Notes under the pieces: generated by a model | Database searches by the model: none | Told to the model about the DNA's origin: nothing | What the model saw: only the letters and a program-made list of their open reading frames with translations | Part shown: in pieces, positions 9,484 to 18,301 of the stretch | How the letters are laid out: each line of letters begins with the position of its first letter | Position numbering within the stretch: position 1 is the stretch's first letter | Assembly (NCBI GenBank): GCA_028288025.1 | Contig: JAQBOM010000021.1 | Location: forward strand, 79,608 to 143,607 | DNA from: Mucilaginibacter sp. | GTDB lineage: Bacteria > Bacteroidota > Bacteroidia > Sphingobacteriales > Sphingobacteriaceae | Length of the DNA stretch: 64,000 bases | Direction: 5' to 3' | Program-made: the position numbers and the translations under genes

Positions 9484-11322
9484 CTAGATGATCCCATATA
9501 ACGAACCGCCCTTCTCTCCCATTTTATCTACCAGTTTTTCGATCAGCGGGTCTTTTTCGAGCACAGGGGCGTGGTGGGGTTTTATACGCGCGTCGATGAT
9601 CAATGGGCCTTTGCATCCCCAATGCTTGTGTTCGGTAAAACTGTTGATCCCATAAATATCATGCGATGGGTTACTGCGGGTAAAGGTTACCCATACAAAA
9701 TTGTTGATATTTTGCGCGGTAAAAGCGGCATCGTCACAAAGCACCATAAGCGGCATGCCGGTTAGATCGGCACCTTTTAAATGTTCGTTAAGGCCCATTA
9801 ACAATGAAGGTATATCGCTGTGTTTTATCTTTTTAGAGATCTCGATCGCCATTACACCGGGCATCACCATTTTATGTATATCGAAGGGCTGCGGCAAGCT
9901 AACCCCGGCAGGGAGCCTGTTCCATAACGGCCTTTTCACATCTCCGGCAGCTGCAATAACCACTTTGCTGCCCGAATTGAGGCCATCCCCGCTATAATCA
10001 AGTGTGTCTATAGTGGTTTGGGTATAAAAATGAAGATCGCGGGTAAAGTCAGCCCTTTGAAGCATATGATTTAAAAAACCGGCAATGTTATTTACATTTA
10101 AGGTTTTGTCATCTTCCTGTGCCGCAATAAAAAGATATTTGGCCAGGCTTAGCTGGCTTTTTCCAAGGATATGGTTGGCTATGGTTAATATTTCCTGTGG
10201 TTTGCGTTCTTTGAGGTATGGGGTATACCGCTCGCTGCCGATAGCAAATAACAAGGGATGTACACCCGCGGCATCAACCGCGTTTACCGCATGTAAACCG
10301 GGGATCTCTGTTGATATAGCCGAACCTGTAATTTCATGAATAAGCGCGCCGAAACTGGTATCCTCCTGCGGCGGTCGCCCCACCACGGTAAACGACCAAA
10401 TGGCATCCTTGCGGTGATAAACATTATGCACTTTTAATAACGGAAACAGGTGCTTTAAACTGTAATAGCCCAAATGATCGCCAAATGGCCCCTCGGGTTT
10501 ATTATCATGCGGCATTACGGTTCCGGTTATCACAAAATCAGCATCGGCAGAAATGCAAAAGCCTTCCTTATCATAAAAGTGGCGAAAACGGCGGTTGCCC
10601 AGCGCTCCCGCAAAGGTCATCTCCGACAAACCCTCGGGCAGCGGCATTACTGCTGACACCGGGTGCGCAGGCGGACCGCCTATAAATATACTTACTTTCA
10701 AAGGCTGTCCTTTAGCATTGGCTTTGGTTTGATGCACGCCGATGCCCCTGTGCAATTGGTAATGTAAACCAACCTCCTGATCAGGAATATAATCATTGCC
10801 ACCCATCTGGATACGGTACATACCCAGGTTGGCGTTCATAATGCCGGGCTTATCCGCATCCTCGGTATATACCTGGGGCATGGTTACAAACGGACCACCA
10901 TCATTGGGCCAATTCACAATTTGCGGCAAATCGCCGATCTGGCATTTCCCAAAACTTATCGGGACATTCCTGCTTGTTTTCATCGGCAACGCCGATAATG
11001 CTGTTAGTGCTACGTTGGCGTATTTAAACGGATTTCTAATGGCTTTTAGCGGATCAGACTTTAGGTCGATCAGGGTTTTAACTTTATCCAGCGAATCCCG
11101 GAAAATAAACCGGGAACGTTCAAGCGTGCCAAAAAGATTAGAAACCGCCGGGAACTTACTGCAGTTTACATTTTCAAACAATAAAGCCGGCCCCTGGTGC
11201 TCAAAAACGCGCAGGTGTATGGCAGCCATTTGCAGGTACGGGTCAACTTCCTCTTTTATACGTATCAAATGCCCGTTTTTTTCGAGGTCGGCAACGCACG
11301 CTTGTAAACTTTTGTAACCCAT
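9484..11322 (-). CDS. UbiD-family decarboxylase (menaquinone/aromatic acid type)
   Basis: 612 residues. UbiD enzymes are prenylated-FMN-dependent (de)carboxylases of aromatic or alpha,beta-unsaturated acids. EGPFGDHLGYYS at residues 277-288 matches the conserved acidic segment of the active site, and VTFTRSNPSHDIYG and the GGPPAHP segment are family hallmarks. The ~600-residue length fits the menaquinone-biosynthesis decarboxylase branch better than the ~490-residue UbiD of ubiquinone synthesis. The ATG at 11322 was chosen because MGYKSLQACVADLE is the typical N-terminus; the frame stays open 16 codons further upstream. The prFMN synthase (UbiX) is not in the window. Substrate is inferred. 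Confidence 0.88.
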   Translation of the reverse strand: MGYKSLQACVADLEKNGHLIRIKEEVDPYLQMAAIHLRVFEHQGPALLFENVNCSKFPAVSNLFGTLERSRFIFRDSLDKVKTLIDLKSDPLKAIRNPFKYANVALTALSALPMKTSRNVPISFGKCQIGDLPQIVNWPNDGGPFVTMPQVYTEDADKPGIMNANLGMYRIQMGGNDYIPDQEVGLHYQLHRGIGVHQTKANAKGQPLKVSIFIGGPPAHPVSAVMPLPEGLSEMTFAGALGNRRFRHFYDKEGFCISADADFVITGTVMPHDNKPEGPFGDHLGYYSLKHLFPLLKVHNVYHRKDAIWSFTVVGRPPQEDTSFGALIHEITGSAISTEIPGLHAVNAVDAAGVHPLLFAIGSERYTPYLKERKPQEILTIANHILGKSQLSLAKYLFIAAQEDDKTLNVNNIAGFLNHMLQRADFTRDLHFYTQTTIDTLDYSGDGLNSGSKVVIAAAGDVKRPLWNRLPAGVSLPQPFDIHKMVMPGVMAIEISKKIKHSDIPSLLMGLNEHLKGADLTGMPLMVLCDDAAFTAQNINNFVWVTFTRSNPSHDIYGINSFTEHKHWGCKGPLIIDARIKPHHAPVLEKDPLIEKLVDKMGEKGGSLYGII

Positions 11323-11491
11323 ACAGAGGAAATTGCCCCCGAAAATAAACCTAATAACGCTGACACCCAAATTTTGACTGCAACTACCTTGCTTATTTAC
11401 AAATTCTCAACTAATTCTATAGACAAACATTAAAGTATAACCTTAAAAAAAGTTATTATTACTTTAGCCCCGTAACATTTTTGCCGGGTTA

Positions 11492-12328
11492 ATGTCGATA
11501 CTTGTTTTTACTATAATTTTGCTTTGCGGCTCCTATTTTGCCGGGTTATTGGGGTCGTTAACCGGCCTTGGCGGCGGAGTGGTAATTATACCACTGCTTA
11601 CCTTGCTGCTTAACGTTGACATCCATTATGCTATCGGTGCATCACTTGTTTCGGTGATCGCCACCTCATCGGGTTCAGCTGCGGCATACGTTAAGGAAGG
11701 GATAACCAACATGCGCCTCGGCATGTTTTTAGAAATTGCTACCACAGCCGGCGCAATGTGCGGCGCAATAATAGCAGTTTACATTCCCACCCATTATATA
11801 GCCATATTGTTCGGCGTCATTTTAATCTGTTCAGCCCTGTTATCCCTTCGAAAAAAAGCGGAACACATCACGCATCAAAAAAGCTACCTGGCCGAAAAAT
11901 TAAAGCTAAGCGGCAGTTATCCTACAAACACCGGCACTGTCGAGTATGGCATAAGCCGGGTAGGCGGCGGTTTTTTTATGATGCTTTTTGCCGGCGCTAT
12001 ATCCGGGTTGTTGGGAATAGGGTCTGGGGCGCTAAAAGTGGTGGCGATGGATACCATCATGCGTATACCTTTTAAGGTTTCAACCACCACCAGCAATTTT
12101 ATGATAGGCGTTACGGCTTCGGCAAGCGCGGTGGTGTATTTGCAAAGAGGCTATATAAGCCCGGGGTTAGTAATGCCCGTTGTAATAGGCGTATTATTGG
12201 GAGCGTTAACCGGATCAAAAATATTGGTGCATACTACCTCTTCAGGATGGCTGCGATGGGTTTTTGCGATCGTTGTAACATTCCTGGCAAGCCAGATGAT
12301 ATATAATGGGATTACAGGGAGAATTTGA
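11492..12328 (+). CDS. TauE/SafE-family sulfite/organosulfonate exporter
   Basis: 278 residues with about eight hydrophobic helices in two halves. Each half has the family's Gly-rich motif: LLGSLTGLGGGVVIIPLL near residue 25 and ISGLLGIGSGALKVVAMD near residue 175. Members move sulfur-containing anions such as sulfite across the inner membrane. It starts at ATG 11492, divergent from the UbiD gene. It is followed by a DUF1634 gene; that neighbour pair is common, which suggests the two proteins work as a unit. Confidence 0.92.
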   Translation: MSILVFTIILLCGSYFAGLLGSLTGLGGGVVIIPLLTLLLNVDIHYAIGASLVSVIATSSGSAAAYVKEGITNMRLGMFLEIATTAGAMCGAIIAVYIPTHYIAILFGVILICSALLSLRKKAEHITHQKSYLAEKLKLSGSYPTNTGTVEYGISRVGGGFFMMLFAGAISGLLGIGSGALKVVAMDTIMRIPFKVSTTTSNFMIGVTASASAVVYLQRGYISPGLVMPVVIGVLLGALTGSKILVHTTSSGWLRWVFAIVVTFLASQMIYNGITGRI

Positions 12329-12379
12329 GACGGGCTAATGTTCATAGCAAAAATAAATCAGATGTATCATTTTGTGAGA

Positions 12380-12425
12380 GATACACGTGATACAGATGAT
12401 ACACGTGATACAGTATGATACACGT
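12380..12425. repeat. 9-base tandem repeat in the TauE-DUF1634 spacer
   Basis: GATACACGT and GATACAGAT/GATACAGTA alternate, with GATAC at 12380, 12389, 12398, 12407 and 12417. The spacing is 9, 9, 9 and 10 bases, so the longer unit is about 18 bases. Each GATACACGTG contains the palindrome CACGTG. It lies in the 182-base gap between the two genes. It could be an operator or a slipped simple repeat; the sequence does not decide. Confidence 0.8.
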
Positions 12426-12510
12426 TAGTTTAAGGACAGCTGCAAGCCGACATATACGATCACCACTTTAAGTAAACGACATTGAATTATAGCCCGTTAA
12501 CTATCAATAA

Positions 12511-12891
12511 ATGAAAAAATTCAAAGATACCGATATGCAACTGCTGCTGGGCCGGGTGCTTCGCGCCGGAACAATAACTTCTGTTAGTATCGTTTTTTTT
12601 GGCGGTGTAATTTATCTTCACAGGCACGGGCATTTCATGGCCGATTACAAAATATTTACCGGCACGCCGGCTTTCCTGCATCAAACCGGGAGCCTTTTTG
12701 AAGGGGTAATGGCTTTACGGGGCCAGGCCATCATTCAAATTGGCATTTTACTATTGATCGCAACCCCAATATTGCGGGTAATATTTTCGGCCATTGGCTT
12801 TGTGCTTGAAAAAGACTACCTGTACGTGGGCATCAGCCTGCTGGTATTACTTATTATTTTCATGAGTATGTTGGGTGGGCATACCGGCTAA
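12511..12891 (+). CDS. DUF1634 membrane protein
   Basis: 126 residues and three hydrophobic segments (ITSVSIVFFGGVIYLH, IIQIGILLLIATPILRVIFSAIGFVL, YVGISLLVLLIIFMSML). MQLLLGRVLRAGT at the start is the DUF1634 signature, and members usually sit beside TauE/SafE permeases, as here. Function is not established; an accessory subunit of the exporter is the natural guess. It starts at ATG 12511 and ends 9 bases before the converging outer-membrane barrel gene. Confidence 0.88.
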   Translation: MKKFKDTDMQLLLGRVLRAGTITSVSIVFFGGVIYLHRHGHFMADYKIFTGTPAFLHQTGSLFEGVMALRGQAIIQIGILLLIATPILRVIFSAIGFVLEKDYLYVGISLLVLLIIFMSMLGGHTG

Positions 12892-12900
12892 AGGCATAAT

Positions 12901-15339
12901 TTAATTTGAAGATTTGGTTCTCTTCTGCTCCTCTTCGTTCCCGGTACTATGAATTGAAGCTTCTTTTACAGAGGATCTTCCAAAGCGATAGGTAAAGGTA
13001 AGCCGTGCCACCTGGCTTTCTTTTTTATCCATTATCGAGATATTCAAATTCTGATAATTTACCTGGCTCCTGTCGCGCAGCGTATTAAAAATATCTGCGC
13101 CACTCAGTTTTAAACTGGCCCGTTTGTTAAATAACTGCTTGCTTAAGCCTGCATCCACACGATAGTTTGTTTTAAACTGGCTTATACCATAAAAATTAGG
13201 TGACTCGTATTTACCTGAAAGCTCGGCAGACAATGTATTGCTGATTATAAACTGCTGGGTACTTGAAAAGTTGATATCCGGAGTGCCCTTGTTTAGGTTA
13301 CCGTTAACCGGATACGCTACATAACGCTGATAAGCGGCATCAATTGAAAAATTACCGTTCCACCAGCTGGTAAATCGTACCGGCGCAAAAAACTTTATCC
13401 CATAGTTATAGATAGTACCCAGATTCTTCCGTATGGTAATGTTTACCTTTGAAGCATCATTTTGCTCAAAAAAATTAAGATCATAAGCATTGTGCAAAAT
13501 TTGGCTGTACAGCGTAAAAAGGAAAGTTTTTTTATAATTATATGATAATTCGATATTGTCGGAATATTGGGGCTTTAAATATGGATTCCCCGACCGGTAA
13601 TCGTACGGGTCAATATAGTATAAAAAGGGGTTGATATCTTCATAAACCGGTCTCGCAATCGCCCTGTTATAACTGATTGAAAATTCATTCTTATCATCAT
13701 ATTTATAAGTGAGCAGCACCTGCGGAAAAAAATCAAGGTAGCTATTGTTTACAACCTGGCCGGTAGTTATCGAGTTGCCTTTCGCCGTGGTTTGTTCAGC
13801 GCGCAAGGCAGTTGTCAGATCAAACTTCCGGAACTTATTTTCATAGTTAATGTAAGCGGCATTAACATTTTCGGTATATAAAAAGCGATTACTGAACCGG
13901 GGGTCATTCTGATACTGGCCATTTACCAGCGGACCAAACATCAGGTCGTTATTGCTGGTTACATAACTGTATTTGATACCAGTCTCCAGTTTTGATGTTT
14001 TTGAAAGCGGATCTGTAAAATCAACCTTTGACAACCAGATTTTAATATTGGACGGAGATAAGTTTTGCAATAATTGCAGCGGTCTGTATTGACTTCCTGA
14101 AGCATTAAAAAAATCATTTGTTATGTACTCCGATGATGAACGTTTATAAGTAGTATAGTTCAGATCAGCCGAAAGCGCTTTCCCCCGCCCGTCCAGCTTC
14201 CCGTTATAGTTAAGATTATAGTTTACCCGGGTAACATGCCTGTTAAGATCTGAATTTGCCGTAACGGTTGAGTCCGGCACGGATTGGTTGAATATTTTTA
14301 GATTGTTGTTCTTCACAAAATTATCATCCGCAACAGAGCCGTTTATTAAGAATCCTATTGTGTTGTTGGCTGAAATAAAATAGTCTGTACCCAGGCTAAA
14401 TGTGTTCGTATAATCTTTTTGTACATTATTGTAATCGGTATTATAATTACTTAAAACATTATTGTAATTAATGACCCGGTTTGTAACAATATTTCTAAAT
14501 GACTTATTAAAGGAATAATTATAGTTCCCGAAAATATTGAACTGCCTGGTGCGGTCGTTAAAAATTATCCCTGCGCTTTCTTTTTCATATTTCCCATAAC
14601 CTACCGACCCGGTAACTGTTCCATTGGCGCCCGCGTTTGCACCCTTCTTTAAAAAAATATTTATAATCCCGCCGCTTGATGCATCGTATTTAGCCGACCC
14701 GCTGGTAACCAGCTCAATCCGTTCAATGGTGCTGGCGGGTATACCCTTTAACACTTCAGCCAGATCCTCCCCTGCCAAATTGGTGGGCTTACCGTCAATC
14801 AAAACCAATGCGCTTTGCCTGCCTATTATGCTGATATTATTGTTGTTATCTACCCGCACATTAGGCGCCTGCCTCAATATTTCGTAAGCCGAGCTGCCGG
14901 CCGCCGTGATCATGCTTTGGACATTCACGATCATTTTCCCGGGCGTTACCTCAATTGCAGGCCGGGTGCCGAATACGGTTACGCCGTTTAATTGTTTCGG
15001 AGAAAGGCTTAGTGTAATATCCGGAATATTAACGGTTTGCCCCCTGTTAACCTGATAAGGGCCGTAATATGATTTGGTGTAGCCGATAACCGTTACCAGT
15101 ACAAGATATTTGTCCGGCGGTATGCCGGTTAACCTGAATACACCCGTTTTTTCGGTAATAACTGACCTAACAACTGACGAATCACCGCTCCTCAACAAAA
15201 TTATTGTTGCCGCGGCCGCGGGCGAATGATCCTGGAACAACACTTTTCCCTGTACTGCCGCCGTCGGTGATTGCGCATAGGAGCTACCATAAAAACCAGC
15301 CAGGAACGCTGAGAGCAAGCACCCGATAACAACCTTCAT
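12901..15339 (-). CDS. Outer-membrane beta-barrel protein, TonB-receptor-like
   Basis: 812 residues. Signal peptide (residues 1-22, ending SYA-Q), then a carboxypeptidase-regulatory-like beta-sandwich (AAVQGKVLFQDHSPAAAATI), then a plug domain (AITAAGSSAYEILRQAPNV, then GRQSALVLIDGKP and ASTIERIELVTSGSAKYDAS), then a ~500-residue barrel rich in alternating aromatic strands. This is the OMP_b-brl_3 architecture of Bacteroidota, related to TonB-dependent receptors but usually of unknown ligand. No SusD partner is adjacent. The C-terminus is unusual: after the expected strand LTFTYRFG comes a charged tail of about 23 residues (NEEEQKRTKSSN at the end), which may put the usual terminal strand inside rather than at the end. 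Confidence 0.88.
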   Translation of the reverse strand: MKVVIGCLLSAFLAGFYGSSYAQSPTAAVQGKVLFQDHSPAAAATIILLRSGDSSVVRSVITEKTGVFRLTGIPPDKYLVLVTVIGYTKSYYGPYQVNRGQTVNIPDITLSLSPKQLNGVTVFGTRPAIEVTPGKMIVNVQSMITAAGSSAYEILRQAPNVRVDNNNNISIIGRQSALVLIDGKPTNLAGEDLAEVLKGIPASTIERIELVTSGSAKYDASSGGIINIFLKKGANAGANGTVTGSVGYGKYEKESAGIIFNDRTRQFNIFGNYNYSFNKSFRNIVTNRVINYNNVLSNYNTDYNNVQKDYTNTFSLGTDYFISANNTIGFLINGSVADDNFVKNNNLKIFNQSVPDSTVTANSDLNRHVTRVNYNLNYNGKLDGRGKALSADLNYTTYKRSSSEYITNDFFNASGSQYRPLQLLQNLSPSNIKIWLSKVDFTDPLSKTSKLETGIKYSYVTSNNDLMFGPLVNGQYQNDPRFSNRFLYTENVNAAYINYENKFRKFDLTTALRAEQTTAKGNSITTGQVVNNSYLDFFPQVLLTYKYDDKNEFSISYNRAIARPVYEDINPFLYYIDPYDYRSGNPYLKPQYSDNIELSYNYKKTFLFTLYSQILHNAYDLNFFEQNDASKVNITIRKNLGTIYNYGIKFFAPVRFTSWWNGNFSIDAAYQRYVAYPVNGNLNKGTPDINFSSTQQFIISNTLSAELSGKYESPNFYGISQFKTNYRVDAGLSKQLFNKRASLKLSGADIFNTLRDRSQVNYQNLNISIMDKKESQVARLTFTYRFGRSSVKEASIHSTGNEEEQKRTKSSN

Positions 15340-15617
15340 TAATATATATTGTAGAAATTTTCTATATCTTATCCTTTAATTAAAACACGCTCCCAATATA
15401 GCAACAATAATTAACCGAATAAACCAGAAGGGCTTAACGAATATATAATAATTTAAATTACTTATATAAAAATATTATAAATCATTGACAAAATTGCCTT
15501 ATTGGTCTAAAAAATTCACCTTTTCGATAAAGCTTTTACTGCTAATTTACACAATTCATTTATATATTGCAGGCAAATTAAAGGCTTTTTTTGGTGAATA
15601 TCTAAGCGAACGTGACT

Positions 15618-16415
15618 ATGGCTAACAAGGAACTGGAAATACGAACCGTTAACGTTACGCGGTATGTTACGCCATTGCGGGAAGGAGGTTCGCTGCCCGC
15701 AATTGCCGAGGCCGACGACGGTTTTTTATATGTACTTAAATTTCGGGGCGCCGGTCAGGGTGCAAGGGCGCTTATTGCCGAGCTGATAGGCGGCGAAATT
15801 GCCCGGGCAGTCGGATTAAAAGTGCCGGAGATTGTTTTCGCCAGCCTGGATGAAGCTTTCGGCCGCACCGAGCCGGATGAAGAGATACAGGACCTGTTAA
15901 AGGCCAGTACTGGGCTTAACCTCGCCCTTCATTATCTTTCAGGCGCTATAACTTTCGACCCGGCTATTACCAAACCCGACCCAATACTCGCGTCAAAAAT
16001 CGTTTGGCTCGATTGCCTGCTCACCAATGTGGACCGTACGCCCCGCAATACCAATATGCTTATCTGGCACAAAGAATTATGGCTTATTGACCATGGGGCC
16101 GCATTATATTTCCATCATTCGTGGCACAACTGGATGGAGCAGGCCAAACGGCCCTTTGTACAGGTTAAAGACCATGTGTTGCTGCCGCATGCTACTGAAC
16201 TGGAGTTGGTTGATGCACAATTGCGTCTCGTTTTGACCGCAGAGCGCATCCGTTCAATTGTCGGCCTGGTGCCGGACGAATGGCTGGCCGGCGAAAAAAC
16301 ATTCAAAACAATTGAAGAACACCGGCAGGCTTACATCGACTTTTTACTATCACGAATTGAAAATTCAGCTATTTTTATAAAAGAAGCACAACATGCAGCA
16401 GAAACACTTGTTTGA
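15618..16415 (+). CDS. HipA-like kinase-fold protein
   Basis: 265 residues. It resembles the short HipA family: a Lys in YVLKFRG (Lys41) suits ATP contact, NVDRTPRNTN (Asp139 to Asn144/146) fits the catalytic D-x4/5-N loop, and LIDHG (Asp158) fits the metal-binding Asp. The N-terminal HipA subdomain of the E. coli toxin is missing and there is no HipB-like DNA-binding partner. Instead the gene overlaps the DUF3037 gene by 23 bases. Start taken at ATG 15618; a GTG two codons upstream is also possible. The kinase substrate is unknown. The pairing suggests a toxin-antitoxin-like or signalling module, which is inference. Confidence 0.8.
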   Translation: MANKELEIRTVNVTRYVTPLREGGSLPAIAEADDGFLYVLKFRGAGQGARALIAELIGGEIARAVGLKVPEIVFASLDEAFGRTEPDEEIQDLLKASTGLNLALHYLSGAITFDPAITKPDPILASKIVWLDCLLTNVDRTPRNTNMLIWHKELWLIDHGAALYFHHSWHNWMEQAKRPFVQVKDHVLLPHATELELVDAQLRLVLTAERIRSIVGLVPDEWLAGEKTFKTIEEHRQAYIDFLLSRIENSAIFIKEAQHAAETLV

Positions 16416-16776
16416 ATATGCCGTTATCCGCGTTGTGCCGAAAGTGGAACGCGAAGAATTCCTGAATATAGGTGTGATCCTGTATTGCGCAAAACAGCAG
16501 TTTTTGCAAACCAGGTATTTGCTGGATCAGCCACGTCTTGCCGCATTTTCAGCTGAGTTAGATATGGTTGAGTTGAAAGAGCATCTCTGCTCATTCGAAC
16601 GGATATGTAAAGGTGATACAGCCGCCGGACCGATAGGCAAGCTGGATATCGCTTCACGATTTCGCTGGCTCACAGCCGCCCGCAGCACGGTTTTGCAAAC
16701 ATCAAAAGTACACCCCGGCATGACCGAAAGTGCATTGGAAACGCTTGATCGTTTGTTTGCACAGCTTGTTGTTTAA
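16393..16776 (+). CDS. DUF3037 protein, partner of the HipA-like kinase
   Basis: 127 residues. FEYAVIRVVPKVEREEFLNIGVILYC is the DUF3037 N-terminus and SRFRWLTAARSTVLQTS is its conserved central motif. It begins inside the last codons of the HipA-like gene (23-base overlap, different frame), which implies translational coupling and a shared function. No catalytic residues are evident and no membrane segment is seen. In other genomes this family commonly follows a HipA-like gene; the biochemical role is not known to me. Confidence 0.85.
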   Translation: MQQKHLFEYAVIRVVPKVEREEFLNIGVILYCAKQQFLQTRYLLDQPRLAAFSAELDMVELKEHLCSFERICKGDTAAGPIGKLDIASRFRWLTAARSTVLQTSKVHPGMTESALETLDRLFAQLVV

Positions 16777-16961
16777 CAAGGGTGTCGGAATTCTCAATAA
16801 ACTCCGACCCGTTCATGATCTTAACAAATATAATTTACGGTGGCGCACTGCGCCAACTGCGCCAACTGCGACAAAAAGTGCGACACCTTGCGACAGCCCA
16901 ATAAATTAGTAAAGCAGCAGGCTGCATATCAATACTCAATACAGATATAACGGGCATACAC

Positions 16962-17348
16962 TCAGCCGCCTTTCTTCCGGGCTTCTTCTATCTCTGCTTC
17001 AATCCGTTCCTTTCTGAGGTCGACACGTATCAGCCCGAACAAACTCATATATACATTGGCCACAAATACCAAAGCGAAGCCGCCGATAAGGTACCCGCGC
17101 CAGTCATCGAGCAATAATTTATACCCGGTAATAATCAGCATAATGGCTGTTATATAATGGCTGAAACAGTACTCGCAGGTAAACAGGTAGAAAAATTTAC
17201 GGCTTGCCATTGTTTTAGCCTTATGACTGCATTTAACACAATATTCGCGCGGCTCTTTGAATATCTCCTCGTGGGTCACGGTCCATGCGATACAAGCTAT
17301 CGGTATGGCCAAAATAAATAACCAGGCAATTTGGCTGCTTAATTCCAT
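16962..17348 (-). CDS. Small membrane protein with two CxxC pairs
   Basis: 128 residues. Three hydrophobic segments (IAWLFILAIPIACIAWTV, ITAIMLIITGYKLLL, LIGGFALVFVANVYMSLFGLI) and two Cys pairs, EYCVKC and TCEYCFSHY, spaced so that they could bind one zinc between helices 1 and 2. The charged C-terminus (RKERIEAEIEEARKK) looks helical. Family not recognised. The ATG at 17348 was chosen; a TTG three codons upstream adds only MVV. Confidence 0.65.
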   Translation of the reverse strand: MELSSQIAWLFILAIPIACIAWTVTHEEIFKEPREYCVKCSHKAKTMASRKFFYLFTCEYCFSHYITAIMLIITGYKLLLDDWRGYLIGGFALVFVANVYMSLFGLIRVDLRKERIEAEIEEARKKGG

Positions 17349-17461
17349 AACAACCAAATACGTAATGTGTTAAAAAAGTTTTGTTTTTATAAGAATGTGG
17401 CTGCGATAGGATAAAATTAACGAAGGTAAAACGAGTTTAATGATACCTTACCCGCCCAAAT

Positions 17462-17482
17462 GACTTTTGACTTCTGACTTTT
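17462..17482. repeat. Heptad array (GACTTYT), three units
   Basis: GACTTTT, GACTTCT, GACTTTT in exact 7-base register, ending on the stop codon of the first MEVHHHP gene. One of many heptad-phased spacers in this window. Confidence 0.8.
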
Positions 17483-18206
17483 ATTCCAAATCATATTCCT
17501 TATGTAACTCGGCTAAAACATCTTCAGCGGTTTTCATTTGCCGGGCATATTCGGTCATCGAACGCAACCGCTCGATCTTCACAACAACAATATAATTGAT
17601 CGTCTGTCTCGTACTCTGTTTGCTTCGGTCGGTGTAATACAATTCGTGCGAAATATGGTGCAAAAAATAGGTATCAAAAACAACCTCGCTATTGAAATTT
17701 TTTATAGCGAAGGGCATCACCTAGTCAACTATAAATTTCAGGTCGATGTTTTCGCGTTTGACGGTTTTTTTCGCCTGCACATCGTAGCTGTTCATCAGGG
17801 TCACCAGCTTTTGATCAAAATATCTTAACGATCCCGATGATTTGATTTGCTCGTAAGTGCCTGCAGAAGGCTCAAAAGGCGCCACGTTGCTGGCGACCGA
17901 TACCTGCTTGTACAGCACAGTATCCTTTTGTTTTTCGGCTGAGAAATGAAGCATATTCAGTGCGCTGTCTAAAGTTGCCAGCTTATGCTTACTAAAGCGC
18001 ACAGCCGTGTGCAGTGCCGCTGTATCCTTTTTAATATCGTCAAAATACGAACGGGCAAACTCTGCCGCACGTTTATGCTCCGAAATATTCTCCCGTATAT
18101 TTTCGGCAACGAAGCCCATCATTACGGCCAGGAATATCATTAAGCCTTCAAGAACATATTCTTTCAGGCCTTTTTTCTCTAATTCGGGGTGGTGATGTAC
18201 TTCCAT
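17481..18206 (-). pseudogene. MEVHHHP-family membrane protein, copy 1, interrupted by in-frame TAG
   Basis: The frame from ATG 18206 encodes 161 residues and meets TAG at 17723-17721. The same frame then continues for 79 residues to a TAA at 17481. Together these make 241 positions, close to the 248-265 residues of the intact copies, and the part after the stop has the acidic ending (HKEYDLE) seen in copy 7 (RKEYGLE). So this is a full-length gene with a single nonsense codon, not two genes. Visible features: MEVHHHP, a membrane helix at about 20-36, DDIKKDT near 58 and the family motif IKSSGSLRYF at 121-130. It may be a decaying copy, a 161-residue truncated product, or a sequencing error. 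Confidence 0.8.
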
Positions 18207-18300
18207 TTTTGATTTCGGATGTCGGATTTTCAATTTTTCGCGGTTGTTTGTTTTTATTGTGCTCAAGAGGGCTTCGCCGTTTCGGATTTATTTTTTTGAC
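18207..18300. repeat. Repeated leader type 1, before copy 1
   Basis: This spacer is almost identical to 19100-19195 and closely related to 23570-23690 and 24494-24615. Shared elements on the plus strand are a TCGGATG heptad array next to the start codon, GCGGTTGTTTG, CTCAAGAGGGCTTCGCCG and CGGATTTATTTTTTTGAC. High identity in non-coding DNA between paralogs implies recent duplication or conversion of gene plus leader. Confidence 0.85.
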
Positions 18301-18301
18301 T

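Noticed and set aside
12380..12425. Replication iterons
   Set aside because: No replication initiator gene is near and the repeat is short; the location between two transport genes favours a local role.
17481..17720. Separate 79-residue gene after array copy 1
   Set aside because: It is in the same frame as the preceding 161 residues and completes the family length, so it is the 3' part of one interrupted gene.
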